Source: Patescibacteria group bacterium
Lineage (GTDB): Bacteria > Patescibacteriota > Minisyncoccia > Minisyncoccales > Minisyncoccaceae
Reading direction: 5' to 3'
Length of the DNA stretch: 5,904 bases
NCBI GenBank assembly: GCA_012798645.1
Contig: JAAZMU010000070.1
Span: forward strand, 1-5,904
In this document: in pieces, positions 1 through 5,741 of the stretch
Layout: every line of letters begins with the position of its first letter
Position numbering within the stretch: the stretch's first letter is position 1
Program-made: the position numbers and the translations under genes
The notes under the pieces: generated by a model
Database searches by the model: none
Told to the model about the DNA's origin: nothing
The model's input: the letters and a program-made list of their open reading frames with translations, nothing else

Positions 1-85
1 CAATGGCAGACACTTTTGATGTTGCCTCTATTTCTCCTTTTTTGACTTCTCCTGATTGTGTTCTTGCTTGATATTTAAACTTCAT
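1..85 (-). CDS. pilC: PilC, type IV pilus inner-membrane platform protein (N-terminus only, cut by window edge)
   Basis: Only the first 28 codons are present; the gene continues past position 1. The visible residues follow the start of the PilC/GspF family: F3-x-Y5-x-A7, then S11-G12-E13 and G17-E18-I19-E20-A21, the usual strand-turn-strand opening before the first GspF helical domain. In the family, PilC is the polytopic membrane platform on which PilB and PilT act to add or remove pilin subunits. The start ATG (85-83) shares the tetramer ATGA with the pilT stop, so translation is probably coupled to pilT. No Shine-Dalgarno sequence precedes it. Position directly after pilB and pilT is the common order pilB-pilT-pilC, which supports the call despite the short fragment. 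Confidence 0.88.
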   Translation of the reverse strand, partial: MKFKYQARTQSGEVKKGEIEATSKVSAI

Positions 86-1149
86 ATTAATTTAACAAGT
101 TCGCTCGGGTTAGTTGAATAATTCATAGCTGTTTCAATATGTACAACACCTGTTCTTACAAGTTCTGCTAGAGATCTATTAAGTGAAACCATATCTTGAT
201 CATATGATGTTTCTATAACAGTTGGTATTTCAAAGACTTTGCTTTGCCTGATTAAATTAGCTACTGCATCATTATTAAATAGTATTTCACAAGCAGGAAC
301 AACTCCTCCGTTTACTCTTGGTACTAATCTTTGTGATATAATTCCAGCAAGGGATTTTGACAATTGTGATTTTACTTGATTTTGCTGATCACCTGGAAAC
401 GAATCTAGTATTCTGTAAAGGGTTTGCGCTGCTGAGTTTGTGTGGAGAGTGGCAAAAACTAAATGCCCTGTTTCAGCTGCGGTTATGGCGGTTTCAATGG
501 TTTCTTTGTCTCTCATTTCCCCTACCATAATTACATCAGGGTCTTCTCTTAGGGTTGCTCTTAAGGCGCCACTAAAAGACATTGTGTCTTTATAAAGCTC
601 TCGTTGGGAAACTATACATTTATTTTGCTCGAATAAATATTCTACTGGGTCTTCAATTGTAATGATGTGCTTGGCATAAGTATTATTAATTTGATTGATA
701 ATAGCGGCTAGGGTTGTACTTTTACCATGGGAGGCAGGTCCAGTTACTAAAACAAATCCTTGGGAGAGATTACAAAACTTTAAAAGAGTTTCTGGAAGGT
801 TTAATTCGTTGATGGTTCTAATTTTACTTGGAATTAGTCTAAATACAACGCTAACATAGCCTTTTTGCATAAAAACATTCACTCTAAATCTGGCTTCCTC
901 ATCAAAGTTGTAAGAAAAATCAATTTGCTTGTCTTTAAAAAACTTTTCTCTTTGTTCTAATGACATTAAAGCAAAAGCTAACTCTCTTGTATCATTTTCT
1001 GTAAAAATACTTTCTTTTTCAAGAGCAATGAGCTTTCTACTTACTCTGATTACAGGGGGCTTTCCAACAGAAATATGAAAATCAGAAGCTTTTTTTTCAA
1101 GAGCAACTTCTAAAAGTTCTTTTAAATATAGTTTATAGTCTAGTGTCAT
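82..1149 (-). CDS. pilT: PilT, type IV pilus retraction ATPase
   Basis: This 355-residue protein is a secretion-superfamily hexameric ATPase, close to the usual PilT length (about 340-370). Visible motifs: ASDFHIS (21-27) of the N-terminal PAS-like domain, Walker A GPASHGKS (137-144), Asp box ITIEDPVEY (163-171), Walker B region DPDVIMVGE with E211, and His box GHLVFATLHTN (229-238 core). It lacks the tetracysteine zinc site seen in PilB, and AVANLIRQ (295-302) sits where PilT carries its retraction motif AIRNLIRE; both points favour PilT over PilB. Known role: ATP-driven pilin disassembly at PilC, giving twitching or DNA uptake. The start ATG overlaps the pilB stop (ATGA, 1149-1146) and the stop overlaps the pilC start. 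Oddities: the Walker A loop has A-S-H in place of the usual T-G-S, and the retraction motif is diverged. Activity is probably kept because G137, G142, K143 and S144 are present. Confidence 0.95.
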   Translation of the reverse strand: MTLDYKLYLKELLEVALEKKASDFHISVGKPPVIRVSRKLIALEKESIFTENDTRELAFALMSLEQREKFFKDKQIDFSYNFDEEARFRVNVFMQKGYVSVVFRLIPSKIRTINELNLPETLLKFCNLSQGFVLVTGPASHGKSTTLAAIINQINNTYAKHIITIEDPVEYLFEQNKCIVSQRELYKDTMSFSGALRATLREDPDVIMVGEMRDKETIETAITAAETGHLVFATLHTNSAAQTLYRILDSFPGDQQNQVKSQLSKSLAGIISQRLVPRVNGGVVPACEILFNNDAVANLIRQSKVFEIPTVIETSYDQDMVSLNRSLAELVRTGVVHIETAMNYSTNPSELVKLI

Positions 1150-2879
1150 GCTTGTTCTTCAGTAACTCTTAATACTTCTTCAATTGAAACTCTGCCCTCA
1201 AGAGCCTTTATAATGGCATCTTGTCTCATTGTGATCATACCTTGATTTATTGCTTCCGTCAAAAAGGCTGCTTCAGTTGGGTTTTCAATAATTATTTTTT
1301 CAAGGTCTTTAGTCATCCTTAATATTTCGAATATGCCAATTCTTCCTTTTTCTCCTTTGTTATTGCATTTTGGACATCCTTTAGACTTGTATGTATATAT
1401 TTTGCTTGGAAGTTTTAATTTATCTCTTACGTTTTTCTTAATAGTGCTTAATTCTGATGTGATTAACTTTTCTATTTTAGGTAATGGTTTAACTTTCTCA
1501 ACGCAAAAAGGGCATAATCTTCTTGCAAGTCTTTGTCCAATTGAAATATTTAAGGAGGTTGGGATTAAAAAAGGTCTAATCTTTAAATCAATTAACCTAG
1601 CTAATGTTCCAATAGCATTGTTTGTGTGAACAGTGGAAAGTACAATATGACCAGTTAAGGCAGCGTGAGTGGCTAAATTAGCAGATTCTTCATCTCTAAT
1701 CTCTCCCACCATGATAATATCTGGGTCTTGCCTAACTACAGTTCTTAAACCTTTTGTGAATGTATAGCCTATTTCAGGTCTTATTTGCGATTGATTTATG
1801 CCAGGAACAAAGTACTCAATAGGGTCTTCTAGTGTAATTATATTCACGCCTGGCTTGTTGATTTCTTGTAAAATAGCGTAGAGCGTGGTGGTTTTACCAG
1901 AGCCAGTAGGTCCAGTTGATAATATCATTCCATATGGTTTTCTAATTTGTTTTCTTAGAATCTCTAAATTATTCTCTGATAAACCAATTTCTTTATAGGT
2001 TTTAAGCCCCTCGCTTGGGTCTAAAATCCTAATAGCAATTTTTTCTCCTAATTTAGTAGGGAAAGTTGAAACCCTAAAATCAATTTGCTTGCCACCAATT
2101 TTAGTAGAAAACCTTCCATCTTGAGGCATTCTTGCCTCATCAATTCTTAGTCTTGATAAGATTTTAATCCTTGCCACAATTGCGCCGTGTATGCCTAGAG
2201 GGATTTTTAAAGTATCATAAAGTATTCCGTCAACTCTTACCCTTACCCTTACTTCGTTTTCTACTGGTTCAATATGTACATCAGATGCTTTTTCTTCAAT
2301 GCCATGTCTTAAGATAGCAGACACCATTTTAATAACTGGAGCTTGATCTTCAAGTATTGCAGAAACATCAGTACTTTCGTCGTCATCTAAGACAATCATT
2401 TCTGATTTTTCGTCTTCTCTAAGTTCGCTTAGGGCTTCTCCAACTACTTCTGCAATATCTCTATACTTTCTTAGAACTTCTTGAAAATCATTTTCTGAGA
2501 TTAGGTAAATTTTTGTTTTGAAATTGCTTTGCCTGGCAAGAAAAAGTATTACTTCTTTGGCTTTAATATCTTCTGGATTTACCATTCCTACTTCAAAAGT
2601 GTCCTCTACTAATCTTAGAGGTGCTATTTTATAATACTTGGCTGATTCTTCAGGGATTAGTGCTAAAACATCGTTTGAGATTTGAGCAAAACCTGCGTTT
2701 TCAAAGACAGGAACATTTAAAAGTTTACCCTTTATTTCTGAAAGTTTATCCTCAGTAACTAATTCATTTTCAAGAATAATTTTTTCTTCGCTTTTATTTG
2801 AAGATTGAAGCTCTGCTAAATATTTACTGTGCTCTTCCTTGGTGATTAATTTTTCTTTTAGTAATTCATCAAGTAGCAT
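1146..2879 (-). CDS. pilB: PilB/GspE-family type IV pilus extension ATPase
   Basis: At 577 residues it has the full PilB layout. An N-terminal MshEN/GspE_N-type domain lies at roughly 1-140, followed by an acidic linker (DDDES, 165-169), the PAS-like domain with ASDVHIEP (198-205) and IDEARMPQDGRF (246-257), and the ATPase core. Core motifs are canonical: Walker A GPTGSGKT (323-330), Asp box ITLEDPIEY (348-356), Walker B DPDIIMVGE with E393, and His box GHIVLSTVHTN (410-420). A tetracysteine zinc site, CPFC (456-459) and CPKC (502-505), is intact and separates it from PilT. Known role: the cytoplasmic hexamer that drives pilus polymerisation through PilC. Its start lies 1 bp after the stop of the PilP-like gene (TAA-T-ATG), and its TGA stop overlaps the pilT start. 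GspE of type II secretion is the main alternative, but pilM and pilT in the same operon favour the pilus. Confidence 0.95.
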   Translation of the reverse strand: MLLDELLKEKLITKEEHSKYLAELQSSNKSEEKIILENELVTEDKLSEIKGKLLNVPVFENAGFAQISNDVLALIPEESAKYYKIAPLRLVEDTFEVGMVNPEDIKAKEVILFLARQSNFKTKIYLISENDFQEVLRKYRDIAEVVGEALSELREDEKSEMIVLDDDESTDVSAILEDQAPVIKMVSAILRHGIEEKASDVHIEPVENEVRVRVRVDGILYDTLKIPLGIHGAIVARIKILSRLRIDEARMPQDGRFSTKIGGKQIDFRVSTFPTKLGEKIAIRILDPSEGLKTYKEIGLSENNLEILRKQIRKPYGMILSTGPTGSGKTTTLYAILQEINKPGVNIITLEDPIEYFVPGINQSQIRPEIGYTFTKGLRTVVRQDPDIIMVGEIRDEESANLATHAALTGHIVLSTVHTNNAIGTLARLIDLKIRPFLIPTSLNISIGQRLARRLCPFCVEKVKPLPKIEKLITSELSTIKKNVRDKLKLPSKIYTYKSKGCPKCNNKGEKGRIGIFEILRMTKDLEKIIIENPTEAAFLTEAINQGMITMRQDAIIKALEGRVSIEEVLRVTEEQA

Positions 2880-2880
2880 A

Positions 2881-3444
2881 TTACCATTCTTTATAATAAT
2901 TTATAGTTTCTTTGATTATTTCTTCTTCTTGTTCGTGCTCTTCGCTTTCTTCACCTTGTAAAAACATTGCTTGTTCATTGATTTTCTGCAAGAAAAGACT
3001 TTTTTGAAGCGAGGTGTAGCGAGAAGAGCGTTGGATTATAATTCGTACTTCTTCTAATTCTTGTTCTGTTTTTATTTTTTGTATTGCTCTTACAATGGCT
3101 GATTCTATTTCCCTTTCTGAAATTTGCATAAAAGGGTTTGTTCTTCCGTATTCTATTTTTTCTATTTCTATTTTTGTATCAGAAGCTTCAAAGAATCCTG
3201 GGAGCATTGGTATTCCTTTTAAACCTTCAAGATTTTTAAAGTTTTCAGCGGAAAGAAACTCAAAGTCTATGGTAATTGTTTCAGGCTTTTCAACTATTAC
3301 TGCTTGTTCTTTTTTGAGGTTAAAAGAGGCGCCGTTTTTAATAAACATAACAACAATTACAAGCAAAACTAAGATGGTTGCTCCCATAATGATTTTACTT
3401 AAGTCAACATTTATTTTTCTTTTTTCATTAAATTCAATTGCCAT
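2881..3444 (-). CDS. PilP-like inner-membrane alignment protein with GRTNPF motif and acidic C-terminal extension
   Basis: This 187-residue protein has a short basic cytoplasmic tail (1-17), one strong transmembrane helix at about 18-36, and an extracytoplasmic part. Residues 56-84 (FEFLSAENFKNL, then a Pro/Gly-rich turn) lead to GRTNPF at 100-105. A GR-x-(N/D)-PF motif is typical of PilP and of short pilus proteins of CPR bacteria. Gene order M-N-O-here matches pilMNOP. After the motif come about 80 more residues predicted by eye to be helical, ending in a strongly acidic stretch (EESEEHEQEEEE-like, 165-175). PilP of diderms is a lipoprotein that docks to the PilQ secretin; here there is no lipobox and no pilQ, so a direct PilN/PilO partner role in a single-membrane cell is inferred. 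The start lies 3 bp after the pilO stop and the gene ends 1 bp before pilB. The membrane call is sure; the PilP relationship is moderate and based on motif and position. Confidence 0.75.
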   Translation of the reverse strand: MAIEFNEKRKINVDLSKIIMGATILVLLVIVVMFIKNGASFNLKKEQAVIVEKPETITIDFEFLSAENFKNLEGLKGIPMLPGFFEASDTKIEIEKIEYGRTNPFMQISEREIESAIVRAIQKIKTEQELEEVRIIIQRSSRYTSLQKSLFLQKINEQAMFLQGEESEEHEQEEEIIKETINYYKEW

Positions 3445-3447
3445 AAT

Positions 3448-4020
3448 TTATTTTGCTGGTATACTTGCTTTTATTTTAAAATTTAATTGAGGAACTCCTT
3501 CGTCCGAAGCTTTGCTTATATCAATATCACTTATTTTAATTACTAAAGCTTGTCTGTCTAAAAGCTCAAGGAAACTTCTAAAAAAGTCATAGGATCCTGT
3601 TACATCAAATGAGATACCTATTTCTCTTGTTCTATCTTCTCCAGATTGTTCTCCTTTTTTGAATTCGTATGTATCAGATACTCCCTCAATACTTACGCTG
3701 TTTAAATAAAGACCACTTCTAGTGACTAAACCTTCTAAATATGTTTGCATATTATATTTAAAAAAGGGACCTTCCATAAAATTGGCACTTATTTTCTGTT
3801 CAGCAATATTCCAGCCAATGTTTTCTAGCTCTTCATAGGATTTTCTAATTTCTTCGTAATAAGTCTGCATAGTTTCTACTTTTTGCTCTAGGGCAGATAT
3901 TTCATATTCTTGGGCAAACATTTTCTCATATTGAGGCAAGAGCATAAAGTAGGCTAGTGCTATACAGACTACTATTAAGAAAACTGAAACTACTGCATAT
4001 GGAAAATTAGTATTGCTCAT
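3448..4020 (-). CDS. pilO: PilO, type IV pilus alignment subcomplex protein
   Basis: The 190-residue protein has PilO architecture: a short cytoplasmic N-terminus, a transmembrane helix at about 8-28, a charged coiled-coil segment at about 31-78 (YEKMFAQEYEISALEQKVET region), and a ferredoxin-like periplasmic/extracytoplasmic domain at about 88-187. The strand-helix-strand signature FDVTGSYDFFRSFLELLD (138-155) followed by IKISDIDIS (161-169) is the family hallmark (PF04350-type). Known role: heterodimer with PilN that aligns the pilus machine in the inner membrane. The start codon lies inside pilN, a 14-bp overlap (4007-4020) in another frame. The next Met (residue 26) falls inside the membrane helix, so the upstream start is required. 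Sequence similarity to PilO of model species is probably low; the call rests on architecture, signature and operon place. Confidence 0.88.
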   Translation of the reverse strand: MSNTNFPYAVVSVFLIVVCIALAYFMLLPQYEKMFAQEYEISALEQKVETMQTYYEEIRKSYEELENIGWNIAEQKISANFMEGPFFKYNMQTYLEGLVTRSGLYLNSVSIEGVSDTYEFKKGEQSGEDRTREIGISFDVTGSYDFFRSFLELLDRQALVIKISDIDISKASDEGVPQLNFKIKASIPAK

Positions 4021-4567
4021 AAGATTCGTTATTAGTATTAACCCTATTAAAAAGTCCTGAGTTTATCTTAACCTTTATATCAAATGTTACGCCTTGGTCT
4101 CCTACCACTATATTAGATAAAGTATAACTTAAAATGTCATCTTTTGCATCTAAAAGAATCATTTCTTGCATAAGGCTTTGCAAACTATCTGTTTCTCCCT
4201 TAAGGCTTATTTGTGCTTCTTTAACATTAATGGTGGCTGAGGAAAATGCTACTCTTGGATAGAGCCAGGTTTGGAAGTTTTCAAAATATACATTAAAGAT
4301 TGGCTTTTGAGAGTATAGTTCTTTGAATTGATTTAGTTTTTTTTGAGCCTTAAGAAGATATTCTTTTTGCATTATCTGTTCATCTGTGCCTTGTTTATTA
4401 GCCTCAAGATTAAGATTATTTATGATGGTATTATTCTGGGGGATTCTGGTTACTTTGTTATAGGTGAAAATAGTGAGTATAGTAACTACTAAAAGAACAG
4501 CAAAAACAGCTAATAGCTTTTTCCACATTGGTATTTTCTCTTCTTGTGAATATAGGTCTAATGCCAT
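4007..4567 (-). CDS. pilN: PilN, type IV pilus alignment subcomplex protein
   Basis: The 186-residue protein has a 16-residue cytoplasmic tail, a transmembrane helix at about 17-36, a helical stalk (about 45-90), and a small alpha/beta domain. FENFQTWLYPRVAFSS (95-110) followed by INVKEAQISLKG (113-124) and a helix with LQSLMQEM (129-136) is the usual PilN core. Known role: its cytoplasmic tail binds the groove of PilM and its outer domain pairs with PilO. The tail here reads MALDLYSQEEK and has no recognisable INLLP, the motif by which PilN binds PilM in Thermus and Pseudomonas; A-L-D-L may be a diverged equivalent. The start is 2 bp after the pilM stop and the 3' end overlaps pilO by 14 bp. 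The Asn-rich C-terminus (NRVNTNNESYEQY) is probably an unstructured tail. Confidence 0.85.
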   Translation of the reverse strand: MALDLYSQEEKIPMWKKLLAVFAVLLVVTILTIFTYNKVTRIPQNNTIINNLNLEANKQGTDEQIMQKEYLLKAQKKLNQFKELYSQKPIFNVYFENFQTWLYPRVAFSSATINVKEAQISLKGETDSLQSLMQEMILLDAKDDILSYTLSNIVVGDQGVTFDIKVKINSGLFNRVNTNNESYEQY

Positions 4568-4569
4568 AT

Positions 4570-5634
4570 TTAATCTTTAAATCGTTTTAATGCTTCGCCT
4601 AAGGCAATGCTAAATGTAGAGCTTATTTCAGGAATAATCGGCTCTAGCTCTGGCTTATAAGAAATGTCTTCAAAAGCGTTTCCGCTTTCAACTTTTAATC
4701 TTTCAAAATTATTTTTAAAAAAGTCTAAAAGCCCAGGCATATTTATTGCACCGCCAATGATAATAATTTTGTCCATTTTGGCTTCTTTGCTTTCAAAACT
4801 ACCAATAACTTGCTTTATTTTATCAACAATCATTTTTAAACTTGGGGTAATGGCTTTTATAATTTTTTTGTTTTCTTCTTTTAATCCAATATTAGTTTTG
4901 ATTTTCTCAGCTTCGATTAAGTCAATATCTAAAGATTCAATAAGGCTGTATGTGTAATCCTTTCCTGCTATATCAAACGAGACACTCGTTAAAAGAAAAC
5001 CTTGGCTTACAATGCTTATTGTTGTACTCTGACACCCTATTTCAACCATGCAAATGTTTTCCTTTGAAGTTGGAACAACAGCTCTTTTAAGACCCATTAC
5101 TTCAGCTTCAAGTGAAAGCAAGGTTAAACCGCTTTGCTTTGCTATTTTCTTATACTCTAAAACTAAAGTCTTAGAGATTGCCATAACAAGGACTCTGTTG
5201 TTACCTTCTGCTAAGTTTTTGGTATCACCTACAAGCTCCCAATCTAAGACTACTTCATTAAATGGGATTGGAATATGTTTTCGTGCTTCAAAATGGACTG
5301 CATCGGCTAGCTCTGATTTTGTCATTTTAGGGAGGGTAAGGCTGGTGAAAAATGTTGAAAAGTCGGGAAGAGAAAAGATTACTTCTTTTGTTTCAATATC
5401 AGCCTCTTCTAAGATGGCTTTAATTGCTGTTGAAACATTTTCAACAGAGGGTAGAAAAGTTCTTTTGTTAAAAAAGTAAAAGGTGTCTTTTTTGGCAGCA
5501 GATAATTTTAGTCCTCCATAATTTTTTAAAGATATTCTTTGTTTTTCTCTTTCAAGCTCTACAACTTTGATTCCTCTTGAACCAATGTCAATTCCTAGAG
5601 ATGTGGGTTGTTTTCTTTTTTTTAATATCCACAT
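4570..5634 (-). CDS. pilM: PilM, actin-like type IV pilus assembly ATPase
   Basis: This 354-residue protein, of normal PilM length, belongs to the FtsA/actin-like family. Visible motifs: phosphate 1 loop GIDIGSRGIKVVEL (14-27), the PilM signature LPKMTKSELADAVHFEARKH (101-120) with IPIPF (121-125), phosphate 2 loop VEIGCQSTTISIV (197-209), adenosine motif IIIGGAINMPGL (291-302), and FSIALGEALK (341-350) at the C-terminus. Known role: cytoplasmic ring-forming protein that binds ATP and the PilN tail and links the alignment complex to the motor ATPases. It is the first gene of the operon. An in-frame TAA (5655-5653) six codons upstream and no other Met before residue 104 fix the start. No Shine-Dalgarno sequence is seen; candidate promoters lie at 5652-5680 and 5710-5737. 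C201 replaces the more common small residue in phosphate 2, otherwise the site looks intact. Confidence 0.95.
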   Translation of the reverse strand: MWILKKRKQPTSLGIDIGSRGIKVVELEREKQRISLKNYGGLKLSAAKKDTFYFFNKRTFLPSVENVSTAIKAILEEADIETKEVIFSLPDFSTFFTSLTLPKMTKSELADAVHFEARKHIPIPFNEVVLDWELVGDTKNLAEGNNRVLVMAISKTLVLEYKKIAKQSGLTLLSLEAEVMGLKRAVVPTSKENICMVEIGCQSTTISIVSQGFLLTSVSFDIAGKDYTYSLIESLDIDLIEAEKIKTNIGLKEENKKIIKAITPSLKMIVDKIKQVIGSFESKEAKMDKIIIIGGAINMPGLLDFFKNNFERLKVESGNAFEDISYKPELEPIIPEISSTFSIALGEALKRFKD

Positions 5635-5638
5635 GGAT

Positions 5639-5666
5639 TTGCTAATTGAGTATTATATAATATAAT
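5639..5666 (+). promoter_or_regulatory. Candidate promoter for comF
   Basis: On the plus strand TTGCTA (5639-5644, 4 of 6 matches to TTGACA) is followed by a 16-bp spacer and TATAAT (5661-5666); a second TATAAT overlaps at 5656-5661. The predicted start is near 5673, leaving a leader of about 69 nt before the comF ATG. It overlaps the proximal pil promoter on the other strand, so the two would compete. AT-richness limits confidence. Confidence 0.45.
5651..5662. repeat. Perfect 12-bp AT palindrome at the divergent promoter core
   Basis: TATTATATAATA reads the same on both strands, so it supplies TATAAT to the minus-strand promoter (5657-5652) and to the plus strand (5656-5661). It can serve as a shared melting site for two divergent promoters. 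It consists only of A and T, so chance cannot be excluded. Confidence 0.55.
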
Positions 5667-5680
5667 AACATAAATGGAAA
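5652..5680 (-). promoter_or_regulatory. Candidate sigma-70-type promoter P2 for the pil operon (proximal)
   Basis: On the minus strand TTTCCA (5680-5675) is followed by a 17-bp spacer and a perfect TATAAT (5657-5652). The predicted transcript would begin near 5645, only about 10 nt before the pilM ATG, giving an almost leaderless mRNA, which would agree with the missing Shine-Dalgarno sequence. The region is very AT-rich, so a chance TATAAT is possible. Based on motif reading only. Confidence 0.45.
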
Positions 5681-5701
5681 AAATATAGAATGTATATTTT
5701 T
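5679..5701. repeat. Inverted repeat, 9-bp arms with 5-base loop, between divergent promoters
   Basis: AAAAATATA (5679-5687) and TATATTTTT (5693-5701) are perfect inverted copies around GAATG. GGA/TCC-type pairing could extend it weakly (GGAAA at 5676-5680, TTTCC at 5703-5707). It lies in the predicted leaders of both comF and the distal pil transcript. It may be an operator half-site pair or a weak hairpin; being almost all A/T it would make an unstable RNA stem, and it does not resemble a GC-rich intrinsic terminator. Confidence 0.4.
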
Positions 5702-5709
5702 CTTTCCTA

Positions 5710-5737
5710 ATTATACCACATTTAAAAAATAGAACAA
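5710..5737 (-). promoter_or_regulatory. Candidate extended -10 promoter P1 for the pil operon (distal)
   Basis: On the minus strand TATAAT (5715-5710) is preceded by TGG, giving the extended -10 form TGnTATAAT. A weak -35 TTGTTC (5737-5732) lies 16 bp upstream. The predicted start near 5703 gives a leader of about 68 nt before pilM. This is the best single -10 element in the intergenic region because it does not depend on a good -35. Confidence 0.55.
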
Positions 5738-5741
5738 CTTA

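Noticed and set aside
82..1149. Recoding of UGA as glycine, as in some CPR lineages
   Set aside because: TGA terminates pilB and pilT exactly at ATGA overlaps with the next start, and both proteins have family-normal lengths, so UGA works as a stop here.
1333..1629. Plus-strand open frame of 98 codons
   Set aside because: It lies wholly antisense to the pilB ATPase C-terminal region; the encoded protein shows no family motif and its hydrophobic look follows from the complement of charged codons.
3095..3490. Plus-strand open frame of 131 codons
   Set aside because: Antisense to the PilP-like gene and the end of pilO. The minus-strand reading has a clean membrane helix, the GRTNPF motif and operon spacing; the plus-strand reading has none.
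4664..4957. Plus-strand open frame of 97 codons
   Set aside because: Antisense to the well-supported pilM; no recognisable motif and no ribosome site.
5048..5479. Plus-strand open frame of 143 codons
   Set aside because: Antisense to the core of pilM, whose motifs are intact across this stretch.
5679..5701. Inverted repeat as an intrinsic terminator
   Set aside because: The stem is only A-T pairs and it sits between two gene starts, so there is no upstream gene to terminate; kept only as a possible operator or weak hairpin.
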